Source: CBFHWY01 sp965659675 (GTDB taxonomy: Bacteria > Bacteroidota > Bacteroidia > Flavobacteriales_G > Salibacteraceae). From it: DNA of 8,963 nt. Below the pieces are notes generated by a model that did no database searches, was not told the DNA's origin, and worked only from the letters and a program-made list of their open reading frames with translations. How positions within the stretch are numbered: the stretch's first letter is position 1; each line of letters opens with the position of its first letter. The DNA lies in the NCBI GenBank assembly GCA_965659675.1, contig CBFHWY010000096.1, positions 1 through 8,963 on the forward strand. The letters run 5' to 3'. A program made the position numbers and the translations under genes. This document shows, in pieces, positions 1 through 7,421 of this stretch.

Positions 1-1270
1 ACAAAGACTTGATAAAGTCATCCTGACTGTATTTTCTAACTCCTGTATTTAGACTTACAGCATGCAGGTGATATTCTGCAGTATCACTTCCTAAGCCGCT
101 TTTTCGAGGTCTGGGGAGTTCGCGAACAGGCAGTTCGTAAATTGTGCTGTGATGTGGCATGTAAGGTTCTCTTATTAATTTGTGCTTCTTGCGAAACCAG
201 AAACTCCTGGGTCGCTTGTACTTTATGCGATGATGGCCTGAATTAAATGACCAGATAAGCTCTTTTTTTAGGTTGTACATATCGTAATAGCTGCTATTAT
301 ATGTGTACAACAAGTTGCTGTCCCGATCCATCCTAACTTCGTATTGAAGAGGTGAGGTGCTTTTAGGAAAATCGTGGTATCTTTTTTCGATGTAGGCCTC
401 CTTTTGACTCAGATCCTTTTTCCATTCGTACCTCAAGGCTTTGGTGTTACTGATGAAGTTTCGATACTGGAAATGATAATAGTAGATTCCGCTGTCTGGA
501 TGTTCCTTGTAATTGATGGATGTCTTTGAATCTTTCCCCCATATATCAATGGATTGGTGATGTGTGCCATCATATTCATATCTGTCTTGCTGAAAACGCC
601 CCCTCAGAATGCTTGAGTCGTTTGCCGTAACAATGTATGTCGTGTCATTGATACTCCAAATCCGTTTCTTCAATCTTGTGTCAAAACCCTCAATAGTCCT
701 TCCGTTCACACTCTTGTAGTAGAATAAGGTATCTCCATCTGAACTGATCTTCCACTTATTGCTTACAAATCCACTATCGGTATGGATAGTGAGGGTTGAT
801 ATGCCATTTCGACCTTGTTCGTTGATATAGATCACCCGTCCTTGCTTATTGAAATTACGAGCGATACAGTAAGGAAACGCATCTGAGAAAGAAGACTTTG
901 GTTTGCCGTTCGAATAGTATGTCTCATATCCTTCATGACCTTCTTTGATATAATAATGAGACTTTAATCTTCCATTTTCATAGAATACACGGTACATGCT
1001 GTCTTGTTTGTTCTTTAAACTATGAAGCAGCATTGATTTATTCACAGAATCGAAGTAGGATACTTTGAAGCTTCGAACATCATTTTCGAGATTTACAAGA
1101 TGTCCATATTCATCAAATGCTTTACGATAAACAGTATCTCCTTCTCCGGAAAGAATGCTGATGGAGTAGGGGTAGGATGGTGTTTTAAGGTCGTATATTC
1201 CTGTGGTAGGTGCCTGAGCTCTCAGCAAGCCTGGGGTAAAAAGCACTAATATTAGAACATACAGGCGCAT
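1..1270 (-). CDS. Secreted protein with YwqK/MORN-like repeats (partial, runs off left edge)
   Basis: An open frame of 423 codons starts at ATG 1270 and is still open at base 1, so the C-terminus is missing. An in-frame TGA three codons upstream fixes this ATG as the first possible one. Residues 1-19 form a typical Sec signal peptide (hydrophobic stretch VLILVLFTPGLL, then RAQA), so the product is exported to the periplasm or surface. Residues about 93-128 hold two 'YxNG-x-K/P-K-S' units (VFYENGRLKS and TYYSNGKPKS), the pattern of YwqK-type antitoxin/MORN-like repeats that is common in secreted Bacteroidota proteins. The rest is Tyr-, Asp- and Lys-rich and looks like beta structure with no catalytic motif I recognise. 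The last visible part (about residues 345-423) is basic. The repeats suggest a structural or binding role; the actual function is unknown. It lies 89 bases downstream of the IF2_N-like gene on the same strand. The reading frame is secure, the function is not. Confidence 0.85.
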   Translation of the reverse strand, partial: MRLYVLILVLFTPGLLRAQAPTTGIYDLKTPSYPYSISILSGEGDTVYRKAFDEYGHLVNLENDVRSFKVSYFDSVNKSMLLHSLKNKQDSMYRVFYENGRLKSHYYIKEGHEGYETYYSNGKPKSSFSDAFPYCIARNFNKQGRVIYINEQGRNGISTLTIHTDSGFVSNKWKISSDGDTLFYYKSVNGRTIEGFDTRLKKRIWSINDTTYIVTANDSSILRGRFQQDRYEYDGTHHQSIDIWGKDSKTSINYKEHPDSGIYYYHFQYRNFISNTKALRYEWKKDLSQKEAYIEKRYHDFPKSTSPLQYEVRMDRDSNLLYTYNSSYYDMYNLKKELIWSFNSGHHRIKYKRPRSFWFRKKHKLIREPYMPHHSTIYELPVRELPRPRKSGLGSDTAEYHLHAVSLNTGVRKYSQDDFIKSL

Positions 1271-1282
1271 ACCAAATCACTA

Positions 1283-1310
1283 CAAATATTAACCCACCCT
1301 CTAAGTTCAA
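1283..1310 (-). promoter_or_regulatory. Possible Bacteroidota promoter for the YwqK-repeat gene
   Basis: On the minus strand a TTG (1308-1310) lies 16 bases upstream of TAATATTTG (1283-1291). This resembles the Bacteroidota pattern TTG...TAnnTTTG, but the -7 element has one extra base. It ends 12 bases before the ATG at 1270. The match is imperfect and the call is tentative. Confidence 0.3.
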
Positions 1311-1359
1311 AGAAATGAGGACTTCAGTTCAGAAATGGAAGGTGCACAACGCAAAGAGA

Positions 1360-2094
1360 TCACTCTCCGTAATATAACCAACGGAACAATCTTACAAAAA
1401 TAGACTGAGAGCTCTTGTCTGGTGTATTCGTTTGCTCCTCAACTGTTCTTTCAACTTTGGCTTTCTTATCTTTCTTAGGAGTTGGTGGCTTTAGCTCAAC
1501 GCGGTTAAGATAGTTTTGCCTTCTCTGCTCCTTGAGTTTCTCCTCTCTCCGTTTCCTGGCACGTTCGCGGCGCTTTTGCTCTCTTTTTTCCCGTTCTTCC
1601 TCGCTTAGGTAGTTCTTTTCTTTCCTTTTCCTCCGTTTGGCTTCCCTTTCCTCTTTGAGCTTTTTGCGCTCTTCGGCTTTTTGACGACGTTCTTCTTTGC
1701 GTTTTTCTCTTAATTCCTTTTCTTTCTCAATATAGTCAGGCAGTTCGATCTTGTCAACCACCTTAGGACCAGAAATCTCAGGAACTTCAGGCTCTATATG
1801 CTCTACATCTTCAGGGATTTTACTCTCCTCAACTTCTTTTTCATCCAAAAGCTCTTTCATGCTCTTTACTTCCTGCGGCTCTTCCTTCTTTTTGGCCTTC
1901 TTTACGGACCAATCCTCATTCTCCGCATCAAGGCTAGCTTCTTTTTCCTCAGCGCGTTTTTGAACTATTAACAGCGCATCCTCAGAAAGCCGGGTATTGG
2001 GATTATCTTCCACCTCTATACCTTTTTTGTTTAAGAGTGCAGCTATCTCACTGACAGTCAATCCGTATTCCTTTGAAGCCTGAGAAATTCTCAT
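1360..2094 (-). CDS. IF2_N-like domain protein with long charged helix, function unknown
   Basis: This 244-residue protein has three visible parts. Residues 1-48 (starting MRISQASKEYGLTVSEIAAL, with KKGIEVEDNPNTRLSED further on) closely resemble the small helical N-terminal domain of Bacteroidota translation initiation factor IF-2. The G-domain of IF-2 is absent, so this is not infB. Residues about 49-118 are an acidic, Pro-containing and probably disordered linker. Residues about 121-195 are almost entirely Glu, Arg and Lys in an i/i+4 pattern, which predicts a coiled coil or single alpha helix. A basic Pro/Lys tail follows, and then a hydrophobic/aromatic end (SIFVRLFRWLYYGE) that could be an amphipathic membrane or protein contact. 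A role in binding RNA, ribosomes or membranes is inference. The ATG at 2094 starts exactly at the domain boundary, and a TAnnTTTG element lies 17 bases upstream. The gene follows the DUF1905/YdeI gene by 32 bases on the same strand. The frame is certain and the domain call is good, but the function is unknown. Confidence 0.85.
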   Translation of the reverse strand: MRISQASKEYGLTVSEIAALLNKKGIEVEDNPNTRLSEDALLIVQKRAEEKEASLDAENEDWSVKKAKKKEEPQEVKSMKELLDEKEVEESKIPEDVEHIEPEVPEISGPKVVDKIELPDYIEKEKELREKRKEERRQKAEERKKLKEEREAKRRKRKEKNYLSEEEREKREQKRRERARKRREEKLKEQRRQNYLNRVELKPPTPKKDKKAKVERTVEEQTNTPDKSSQSIFVRLFRWLYYGE

Positions 2095-2111
2095 GTATTC
2101 TGTTCTTTGTG

Positions 2112-2119
2112 CAAAAGTA
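2112..2119 (-). promoter_or_regulatory. -7 element (TACTTTTG) for the IF2_N-like gene
   Basis: The minus strand reads TACTTTTG, an exact match to the Bacteroidota -7 consensus TAnnTTTG. It sits 17 bases before ATG 2094 and 7 bases past the stop codon of the upstream gene. I do not see a clear TTG -33 element. It suggests that this gene has its own promoter with a short 5' leader, in addition to any read-through from upstream. Confidence 0.5.
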
Positions 2120-2126
2120 ATAGCTT

Positions 2127-2633
2127 CTAAGGATTAAGCTTAAGTGCCTGATTCAAATCTTTATAATCGATCTCACCTCCACATTCTTTGAGGTAATTAA
2201 GGATAGTGATCGCCTTTCGGATGCGGATGTCGCTGCTTTTTACTTTTCCAACAATGTGAATGAGGTTTCTCTGTTTTCCTGGTGTGAGAGATTCAAAAAT
2301 CTTTGCGCCATCTTCATCCTGATTCAATAGCTCTTCAAACTCTTCTGGCATTTCCATGCCGTATTTTGAATTGTCCTTTTCAAGCTCTAAGAGAACAGGA
2401 TCACCAACTCTAAGCGCCATTTTCTTTGAGCGTTGCTTATTCAATAGAATGAAATAGCCTCCCATTCCATCAGAAAGTAGTGCAGCGTGAAAGCTAAGAC
2501 TTTGGTTAACTGTACATATCACCCTTTTATCGCCTTCCAAAAGTGACTTTACTTCTTCAGCACTGACCGGAATATGCCCGCCCCAAACTGGACCGGACGA
2601 GTTCTCGAGATGACTTTGGATTTGAATTCTCAC
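2127..2633 (-). CDS. DUF1905 / YdeI-OmpD-associated family protein
   Basis: This 168-residue protein has a two-part layout. Residues about 1-95 match the small beta-barrel DUF1905 pattern: an N-terminal beta strand, a central 'G.GGYFILLNKQ' segment, then 'MALRVGDPVLLELEKD'. Residues about 108-165 (ESLTPGKQRNLIHIVGKVKS, then RIRKAITILNYLKE) match the helical YdeI/OmpD-associated domain, sometimes called the bacteriocin-protection domain. The length is normal for this fusion. The biochemical function is not established, and nothing here indicates export. The start is GTG at 2631-2633, where the DUF1905 homology begins. An exact TAnnTTTG element lies only 5 bases upstream, which points to a very short leader or a leaderless transcript. 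It ends with TAG and is the first gene of the minus-strand block. Confidence 0.85.
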   Translation of the reverse strand: MRIQIQSHLENSSGPVWGGHIPVSAEEVKSLLEGDKRVICTVNQSLSFHAALLSDGMGGYFILLNKQRSKKMALRVGDPVLLELEKDNSKYGMEMPEEFEELLNQDEDGAKIFESLTPGKQRNLIHIVGKVKSSDIRIRKAITILNYLKECGGEIDYKDLNQALKLNP

Positions 2634-2638
2634 TGAAG

Positions 2639-2646
2639 CAAAATTA
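2639..2646 (-). promoter_or_regulatory. -7 element (TAATTTTG) for the DUF1905/YdeI gene
   Basis: The minus strand reads TAATTTTG, an exact match to TAnnTTTG. It ends 5 bases before the GTG start at 2633, so transcription would begin at or next to the start codon. No TTG is visible at the expected -33 distance, so the assignment rests on the -7 element and its position. Confidence 0.45.
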
Positions 2647-2667
2647 GATCAAAGCAGTCTAGCTAAA

Positions 2668-2698
2668 AAGGAATGGAAAAATGCCTGAAATATTCCTT
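2668..2698. repeat. Inverted repeat in the divergent promoter region
   Basis: AAGGAAT (2668-2674) and ATTCCTT (2692-2698) form a perfect 7-base inverted repeat with a 17-base spacer. It lies in the 76-base gap between the divergent starts at 2633 and 2710. It could be an operator, but 7 bases in an A+T-rich gap can arise by chance. Confidence 0.3.
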
Positions 2699-2709
2699 AC
2701 TTAGTCCTC

Positions 2710-3186
2710 ATGTTAAAAGCGAGCATACCTGAAATAAGAAAGGAACTAGAGTATCTTGAAGCGCAAGAGCTGCGCCAACTCTGTCTTAAGCTAGCCCGAT
2801 ACAAGGTTCAAAATAAGGAGCTGCTTTCTTATATGCTGTTTGACGCCAGCGATGAGGAGGCATTTATTGAATCGGTGAAGGAGGCCGTGGATAAGCAGTT
2901 CACGGAGATCAACAGGAATCATTATTACTACGTAAAAAAGAGTGTTAGAAAGATCCTCCGGTTTACTAAGAAGTACATCAAGTTTAGCAAGCAGAAAGAG
3001 ACTGAGATCGCGTTATTGACACATTTTCTTTACAAATTATCCAAAATGAGTCCGGATTACACGCGAAATAGCGTGTTGAGAGGGATCTACCAAAGAGAGC
3101 GCCTGAATGTGAAGAAATGCATAGATACTTTGCACGAAGACCTGCAATTGGATTATCGAAATGAATTGGAACGTCTTGGGCTATAG
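2710..3186 (+). CDS. Small helical cytoplasmic protein of unknown function
   Basis: This is a 158-residue protein with no signal peptide and no membrane segment. It is predicted to be almost all helix, rich in Lys, Glu, Leu and Tyr. Visible landmarks are an N-terminal 'IPEIRKELEYLEAQELRQLC' helix, an 'NKELLSYMLFDASDEEAF' stretch, a basic aromatic region at about 70-95 (NHYYYVKKSVRKILRFTKKY), and a C-terminal 'ERLNVKKCIDTLHEDLQLDY' helix. I recognise no named domain and no catalytic motif. The start is ATG 2710; the codon reading is uniform and the gene ends with TAG. It is divergent from the DUF1905/YdeI gene and 33 bases upstream of the flavoprotein gene on the same strand, so the two are probably cotranscribed. 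That says little about its role. The lysine-rich surface could bind nucleic acid, but this is only a guess. Confidence 0.8.
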   Translation: MLKASIPEIRKELEYLEAQELRQLCLKLARYKVQNKELLSYMLFDASDEEAFIESVKEAVDKQFTEINRNHYYYVKKSVRKILRFTKKYIKFSKQKETEIALLTHFLYKLSKMSPDYTRNSVLRGIYQRERLNVKKCIDTLHEDLQLDYRNELERLGL

Positions 3187-3219
3187 TAAACCAAAGCAGA
3201 GTATGGATGTTATCTGATC

Positions 3220-4470
3220 ATGAAGGACGCTAGCATTGCCATAGTTGGAGCAGGAGTAAGTGGTCTTATCGCCGCAAAGACGCTTGAAGAAGCAGGCCTT
3301 AAGCCGGTCATCATTGAGCAAAGTGATCGGGTAGGGGGCAGACTTAAAACGGAGATCAAAGATGGTTTTCAGCTTGACCGGGGATTTCAGGTTTTATTGG
3401 ATGCCTATCCCATGGCAAAGAAGCATCTCGACCTGAAGGCGCTGGAATTACAAAACTTTAAACCTGGCGCCCTGATCTTTGAAGATGCTAAAAGGAAATT
3501 GATCGGTGATCCATTAAGGGATGCTTCAACTCTATTGAGTACTTTATTTTCTGGAGTTGGGACGCTATCTGATAAATTCAGAATCTTAAAGCTCAACAAT
3601 TATCTCCGAAAAAGAAGTCTCGAGGAGATCTTTCAAACAGAGGAGCAAAGTACATTGAGTTTTTTACAGGATTTTGATTTTTCAGATAAGATGATCAAAC
3701 AGTTCTTTCTTCCATTTTTCAGTGGAATATTCCTTGAGAATGAGCTTCAGACATCTTCACGCATGTTCCAATTTGTCTTTAAGATGTTTGGTGAAGGAAA
3801 AGCCACACTACCCAAAGGAGGTATTGAAGAGATCCCAAAGCAGCTGTTAACGCAGCTTAAGCTCACTGAGATCCATTATGATCAAAAAGTAAAGGAAGTA
3901 AAAGCACAGGATGTGATCTTTGAAAACGGTGAACATAAAAGCTTTGATTTTATCATCGTGGCGCTTGCTCCAGAGAAGCTGATCCCCAGATTAAGTGAGG
4001 AGAATATGTCGTGGAATTTCTGCGACAACCTTTACTTTAAAGCTGCCTCCAGAAACATTAAAGAGCCATACATCGGCTTGATTGCCAATAATGAGGCTCT
4101 GATCAATAATGTTTTCTTTCACAATTCACTTAAAACGATGCATAGGGGAGAAGGGGAGCTACTTTCAGTCACCGTGGTGAAGGATCACGACTTAAAGGAT
4201 GAGGAGCTCGTGAATAAGGTGAAAACAGAATTAAAGACCTTCTGTGATATAGAGGATCTGACTTTCCTCGAACATTACAAGATCCCCAAAGCATTGCCTC
4301 GTTTTCAAAGTATGAAGTACGATATGGAAGCGAGCATGAGTCAGCTCACGGAACATATATTCCTTGCTGGAGACCACCTTCTAAACCCTTCGCTCAATGC
4401 AGCAATGCTCTCAGGTGAACGTGCCGCTCAGGGTGTTTTGGAGAAGTTGGATGGAGCGGTGATTGGGTAG
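3220..4470 (+). CDS. FAD-dependent oxidoreductase, amine-oxidase/phytoene-desaturase-like
   Basis: A 416-residue soluble flavoprotein. The N-terminal Rossmann dinucleotide-binding motif is GAGVSG (residues 10-15), followed by Glu33, which binds the ribose of FAD, and the GGR motif at 39-41. The segment 'DGFQLDRGFQVLLDAYP' follows, as in the NAD(P)/FAD-dependent amine-oxidase/phytoene-desaturase superfamily. The C-terminal FAD motif 'IFLAGDHLLNPSLNAAMLSG' (residues 380-399, with Gly384-Asp385) is intact, so the enzyme is probably active. The substrate cannot be read from the sequence: no carotenoid (crt), haem or polyamine genes are present here, and the length is shorter than a typical CrtI (about 490-500 residues). 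It starts at ATG 3220, 33 bases after the helical protein gene, without a strong ribosome binding site, and ends with TAG. Superfamily assignment is confident; the precise reaction is unknown. Confidence 0.92.
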   Translation: MKDASIAIVGAGVSGLIAAKTLEEAGLKPVIIEQSDRVGGRLKTEIKDGFQLDRGFQVLLDAYPMAKKHLDLKALELQNFKPGALIFEDAKRKLIGDPLRDASTLLSTLFSGVGTLSDKFRILKLNNYLRKRSLEEIFQTEEQSTLSFLQDFDFSDKMIKQFFLPFFSGIFLENELQTSSRMFQFVFKMFGEGKATLPKGGIEEIPKQLLTQLKLTEIHYDQKVKEVKAQDVIFENGEHKSFDFIIVALAPEKLIPRLSEENMSWNFCDNLYFKAASRNIKEPYIGLIANNEALINNVFFHNSLKTMHRGEGELLSVTVVKDHDLKDEELVNKVKTELKTFCDIEDLTFLEHYKIPKALPRFQSMKYDMEASMSQLTEHIFLAGDHLLNPSLNAAMLSGERAAQGVLEKLDGAVIG

Positions 4471-4650
4471 TTGGGTTATTGGAAGCTTGTTAAATGATTA
4501 AGAATGTCGATTTTGCTTCACATGGTCTCAGAGATTGCATTTAAAATCAAGAAAATAAGAACAATTTCGCGCTTTGATCTTGATGCCGATAGCACTGATT
4601 TAAAACATCATGGGACTTCATTCGTCTGATTTATCTAGTTTGCAGATCCA

Positions 4651-6387
4651 ATGAGCGAGAAGAGAGTTAGTTTATCAAGTGTATTCAAGACGATCATTTG
4701 GCCAAGAAGGCGATTGTTGTTTATTGGTCTAATATTGATCGTGATCAGCCGTCTGGCGGGATTAGTGCTCCCAGGAGCATCGAAATACCTGATGGATGAT
4801 GTCATAGTAAATGAAGATTATTCTCAACTGAAGATCATTCTGATCGTAGTTGGATCGGCTATTAGTGTTCAGGCGATCACTTCATTTCTCCTGACAAGGA
4901 TCTTGAGCGTTGAAGCCCAGCATCTCATCGCAAAACTCAGGGTTCAGATTCAAGAAAAGGTCTTGAGTTTACCAGTGAATTTCTTCGATAGCGCAAAATC
5001 GGGTGAGTTGGTCTCAAGGATCATGAGCGATGTTGAAGGAGTAAGAAATTTGGTGGGTACAGGATTGGTGCAATTGGTAGGAGGGAGCCTCACAGCGATC
5101 ATTTCTCTATTTCTTTTGATCAGTATTAGTCCTACCATGACAGCCTATGTGCTGATCCCCGTGGCGATCTTCGGTTTTATAGCCCTCAAGGCCTTTGGCA
5201 TCATACGTCCGATCTTCAGGGAGCGTGGAAAGATCAATGCCGATGTGACCGGAAGATTGACTGAAACCCTAAATGGCGTGCGTGTGATCAAGGGTTTTAA
5301 TGCTGAGCAGCAAGAGATCGAAAGCTTTAAGAATGGAGTAGAGCGTTTGTATCTGAATATCAAGAAAAGCTTGACGTCCACAGCACTGGTTACTAGCTCA
5401 TCTACGTTTTTGTTGGGTCTTGCATCCACTGGTATCATGGGAATAGGTGGCTACATGATCATGGAAGGCGATCTTACCATAGGTGACTTTCTGGCATTCA
5501 CCCTGTATTTAGGGTTTATGATCGCACCGATCGTGCAAATGAGTAACATTGGTAGCCAACTTACAGAAGGTTTTGCAGGTTTAGATCGCACCGAGGAGCT
5601 CATGAACATGCGTTCAGAGCATGAAAATCCGCGCAGAACCAAAGAATTAGCAACATTGAGCGGAAATATCCGCTTTGAGCAGGTGAAATTCGCCTATGAA
5701 GAGAACAAAGAAGTATTGCATGGTATTGATCTGGAGGCTCCAGCGGGTTCGGTTACAGCTCTTGTGGGCTCATCAGGTTCTGGTAAAACAACCATTGCCA
5801 GTCTGGTAGCCAGTTTTCTGAGCCCTAATTCAGGGCGGATCACCATAGATGATCAGGATCTCTCTGAACTGAAACTCGAAAGCTATAGAAGGTACCTGGG
5901 TGTTGTGCTTCAAGATGATTTCCTGTTTGAGGGTAGTATTCGGGAGAATATCACGTTCCCAAGACCAGATGCTAGCGAAGAACAGATTCAGGCCGCAGTC
6001 AAAGCGGCATATGTGAATGAATTCAGTGAGCGCTTTGAAAACGGACTAGAAACACTCATTGGTGAACGCGGCGTAAAGCTATCTGGAGGCCAGCGTCAGC
6101 GTATAGCCATTGCCAGAGCCATCTTAGCAGATCCAAAGATCTTGATCCTGGATGAGGCAACTTCTAATCTTGATACCGAAAGTGAAGCGTTGATTCAAAA
6201 GAGTTTATCAGAATTGATGAAAGGAAGAACAACCTTTGTCATTGCTCACAGACTAAGCACAATTCGCAAAGCAGATCAGATTTTAGTTGTGGAAGATGGA
6301 CGTATTGCTGAACAGGGCAAACACGAAGAGTTGATCGACTTAAAAGGTAGATACTATGATCTATTTACGTATCAGGCCCGGATATAG
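4651..6387 (+). CDS. MsbA-type ABC exporter half-transporter (permease-ATPase fusion)
   Basis: A complete 578-residue ABC exporter subunit expected to act as a homodimer in the inner membrane. The N-terminal type IV (ABC transporter type 1) membrane domain has about six hydrophobic segments, near residues 22-45, 60-85, 138-158, 162-180, 245-270 and 278-297. The ATPase domain (about 338-578) is intact: A-loop Tyr349, Walker A GSSGSGKTT at 373-381 with Lys379, Q-loop Gln421, signature LSGGQ at 477-481, Walker B ILILD ending at Asp501 with catalytic Glu502, D-loop SNLD at 505-508 and H-loop His533. The family moves lipids, lipid A precursors, peptides or drugs outward; MsbA-like is the nearest description, but the substrate cannot be fixed. 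The gene stands 180 bases after the flavoprotein and 192 bases before the lipoprotein, so it may be transcribed alone. A near-match to the -7 element (TAGTTTG, 4636-4642, one base short) lies just upstream of ATG 4651. Confidence 0.96.
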   Translation: MSEKRVSLSSVFKTIIWPRRRLLFIGLILIVISRLAGLVLPGASKYLMDDVIVNEDYSQLKIILIVVGSAISVQAITSFLLTRILSVEAQHLIAKLRVQIQEKVLSLPVNFFDSAKSGELVSRIMSDVEGVRNLVGTGLVQLVGGSLTAIISLFLLISISPTMTAYVLIPVAIFGFIALKAFGIIRPIFRERGKINADVTGRLTETLNGVRVIKGFNAEQQEIESFKNGVERLYLNIKKSLTSTALVTSSSTFLLGLASTGIMGIGGYMIMEGDLTIGDFLAFTLYLGFMIAPIVQMSNIGSQLTEGFAGLDRTEELMNMRSEHENPRRTKELATLSGNIRFEQVKFAYEENKEVLHGIDLEAPAGSVTALVGSSGSGKTTIASLVASFLSPNSGRITIDDQDLSELKLESYRRYLGVVLQDDFLFEGSIRENITFPRPDASEEQIQAAVKAAYVNEFSERFENGLETLIGERGVKLSGGQRQRIAIARAILADPKILILDEATSNLDTESEALIQKSLSELMKGRTTFVIAHRLSTIRKADQILVVEDGRIAEQGKHEELIDLKGRYYDLFTYQARI

Positions 6388-6579
6388 ACGTTTTACTGTG
6401 ATTTGAACAAACTAGCTCTCCTGTCATATAATTAATATTATGTAAAGTAGTAAAAATGGATCACTCTGCCCTATATGAGGTGCTTAATAACTTTTAATCC
6501 ATTAAGCTAACCGACAAGCAACATCTTATATCCGATGAAATACTTTTTAGTCCAAACTACTTGGGGTTAATTTGCATTG

Positions 6580-7371
6580 ATGTTTAAGATGAGCAGATCT
6601 CAAGTTGGCCGCTATTTAAAAGTAGCCAGTATTTGTGTGCTCACTTTTAGCATGTTTCTATTTGAATCATGCAAACAAAGTACTTATCGTTTTCCGAAAT
6701 TCGGCTACAAACAATTCGACAAATTTGCCAGTCAGCCCACTCAGGGAGAAATTCTGATCACTGAAGAACACGAAGCAAATCTTGTCATTCCCTACCGTTC
6801 CTATTTCCTCTTTGGAATGATCAAAGACACCTTTCCAGGAAGAATGAATATGGGGCCAATATATGTTGCTGGCGACTATTTTGAGCAGGCCTTTAATGTT
6901 TGGGCAGCTCCATTAACGGGTCCGATTGCCGGAAGGATGAATGAAATTAAGGTATATACAAAGGATAAAAAGATCCTTTTCCAACAAGACCTCTATTTTC
7001 CTAAAAGTGTGGAAGCCGTATTTCCAGATACGCTTAAAAAGAAGATGATCCTTGAGTGGCGACAGGATAAAAGCAATGATCACGGAGTTGTTCTTGAATT
7101 GAGTCACCCTTCAGACACTGCATTTGGCTTAAATGCACTTGATCAGGGACGAGAATTCTTTTATATACCTAAAGACGATGGTAAGATTGAGATCAACTCC
7201 TCTATCTGGAAAGCTGCCAACACAATGGCACAGGATAGTATTCGGGTCAGACTTTATAGAGGAAACTTTGCAACGATCAAAACGGGTTTCCGCTATCCTA
7301 ATAAGGTCCACTTTTTGATCTGGTCCGCAGCCTATAAAATGATGTACATTAAACCTGAAGAAGTTAAATAA
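6580..7371 (+). CDS. Lipoprotein of an unrecognised family, intact first copy of a tandem pair
   Basis: A 263-residue predicted lipoprotein. Residues 12-30 are a hydrophobic signal segment ending in FES, followed by Cys31 (codon TGC 6670-6672), a good type II signal peptide with lipobox, so the mature protein should be anchored in the periplasm or outer membrane. The mature part is about 230 residues, probably all beta. Blocks shared with the next gene are FPKxGYKxFDKF, FLFGxxxDTFxGRMNMGPIY, AGDxFEQ, VWAAPL, PxxGRxNE, YFPK, PDT, DDGxIEI, YRGNF and YPxKxxF. I recognise no known domain and no clear catalytic set. The start is uncertain: TTG 6577, ATG 6580 and ATG 6589 are all in frame. I chose ATG 6580, and ATG 6589 would shorten the signal peptide by three residues. 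A near -7 element (TAATTTG, 6568-6574) sits just upstream. The gene is intact while its neighbour is decayed, so this copy is presumably the functional one. Confidence 0.88.
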   Translation: MFKMSRSQVGRYLKVASICVLTFSMFLFESCKQSTYRFPKFGYKQFDKFASQPTQGEILITEEHEANLVIPYRSYFLFGMIKDTFPGRMNMGPIYVAGDYFEQAFNVWAAPLTGPIAGRMNEIKVYTKDKKILFQQDLYFPKSVEAVFPDTLKKKMILEWRQDKSNDHGVVLELSHPSDTAFGLNALDQGREFFYIPKDDGKIEINSSIWKAANTMAQDSIRVRLYRGNFATIKTGFRYPNKVHFLIWSAAYKMMYIKPEEVK

Positions 7372-7383
7372 TGAACTTTTTTT
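7361..7383 (+). terminator. Weak hairpin with T-run after the intact lipoprotein gene
   Basis: AAGTT (7361-7365) can pair with AACTT (7374-7378) over an 8-base loop, directly followed by five more T residues (to 7383). The stem can be extended by A-T and G-T pairs at the cost of the T-tail. It overlaps the stop codon. The stem is A+T-rich, so it would be an inefficient terminator at best. Confidence 0.25.
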
Positions 7384-7421
7384 ATCCGAAAGGGTTTACA
7401 TCCTAGCCAAACTAATTGCGT

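Noticed and set aside
1751..1963. Ser/Phe-rich 70-codon open frame on the plus strand
   Set aside because: It is the antisense shadow of the Glu/Lys-rich codons of the IF2_N-like gene; Ser/Phe bias is what antisense of GAA/AAG gives.
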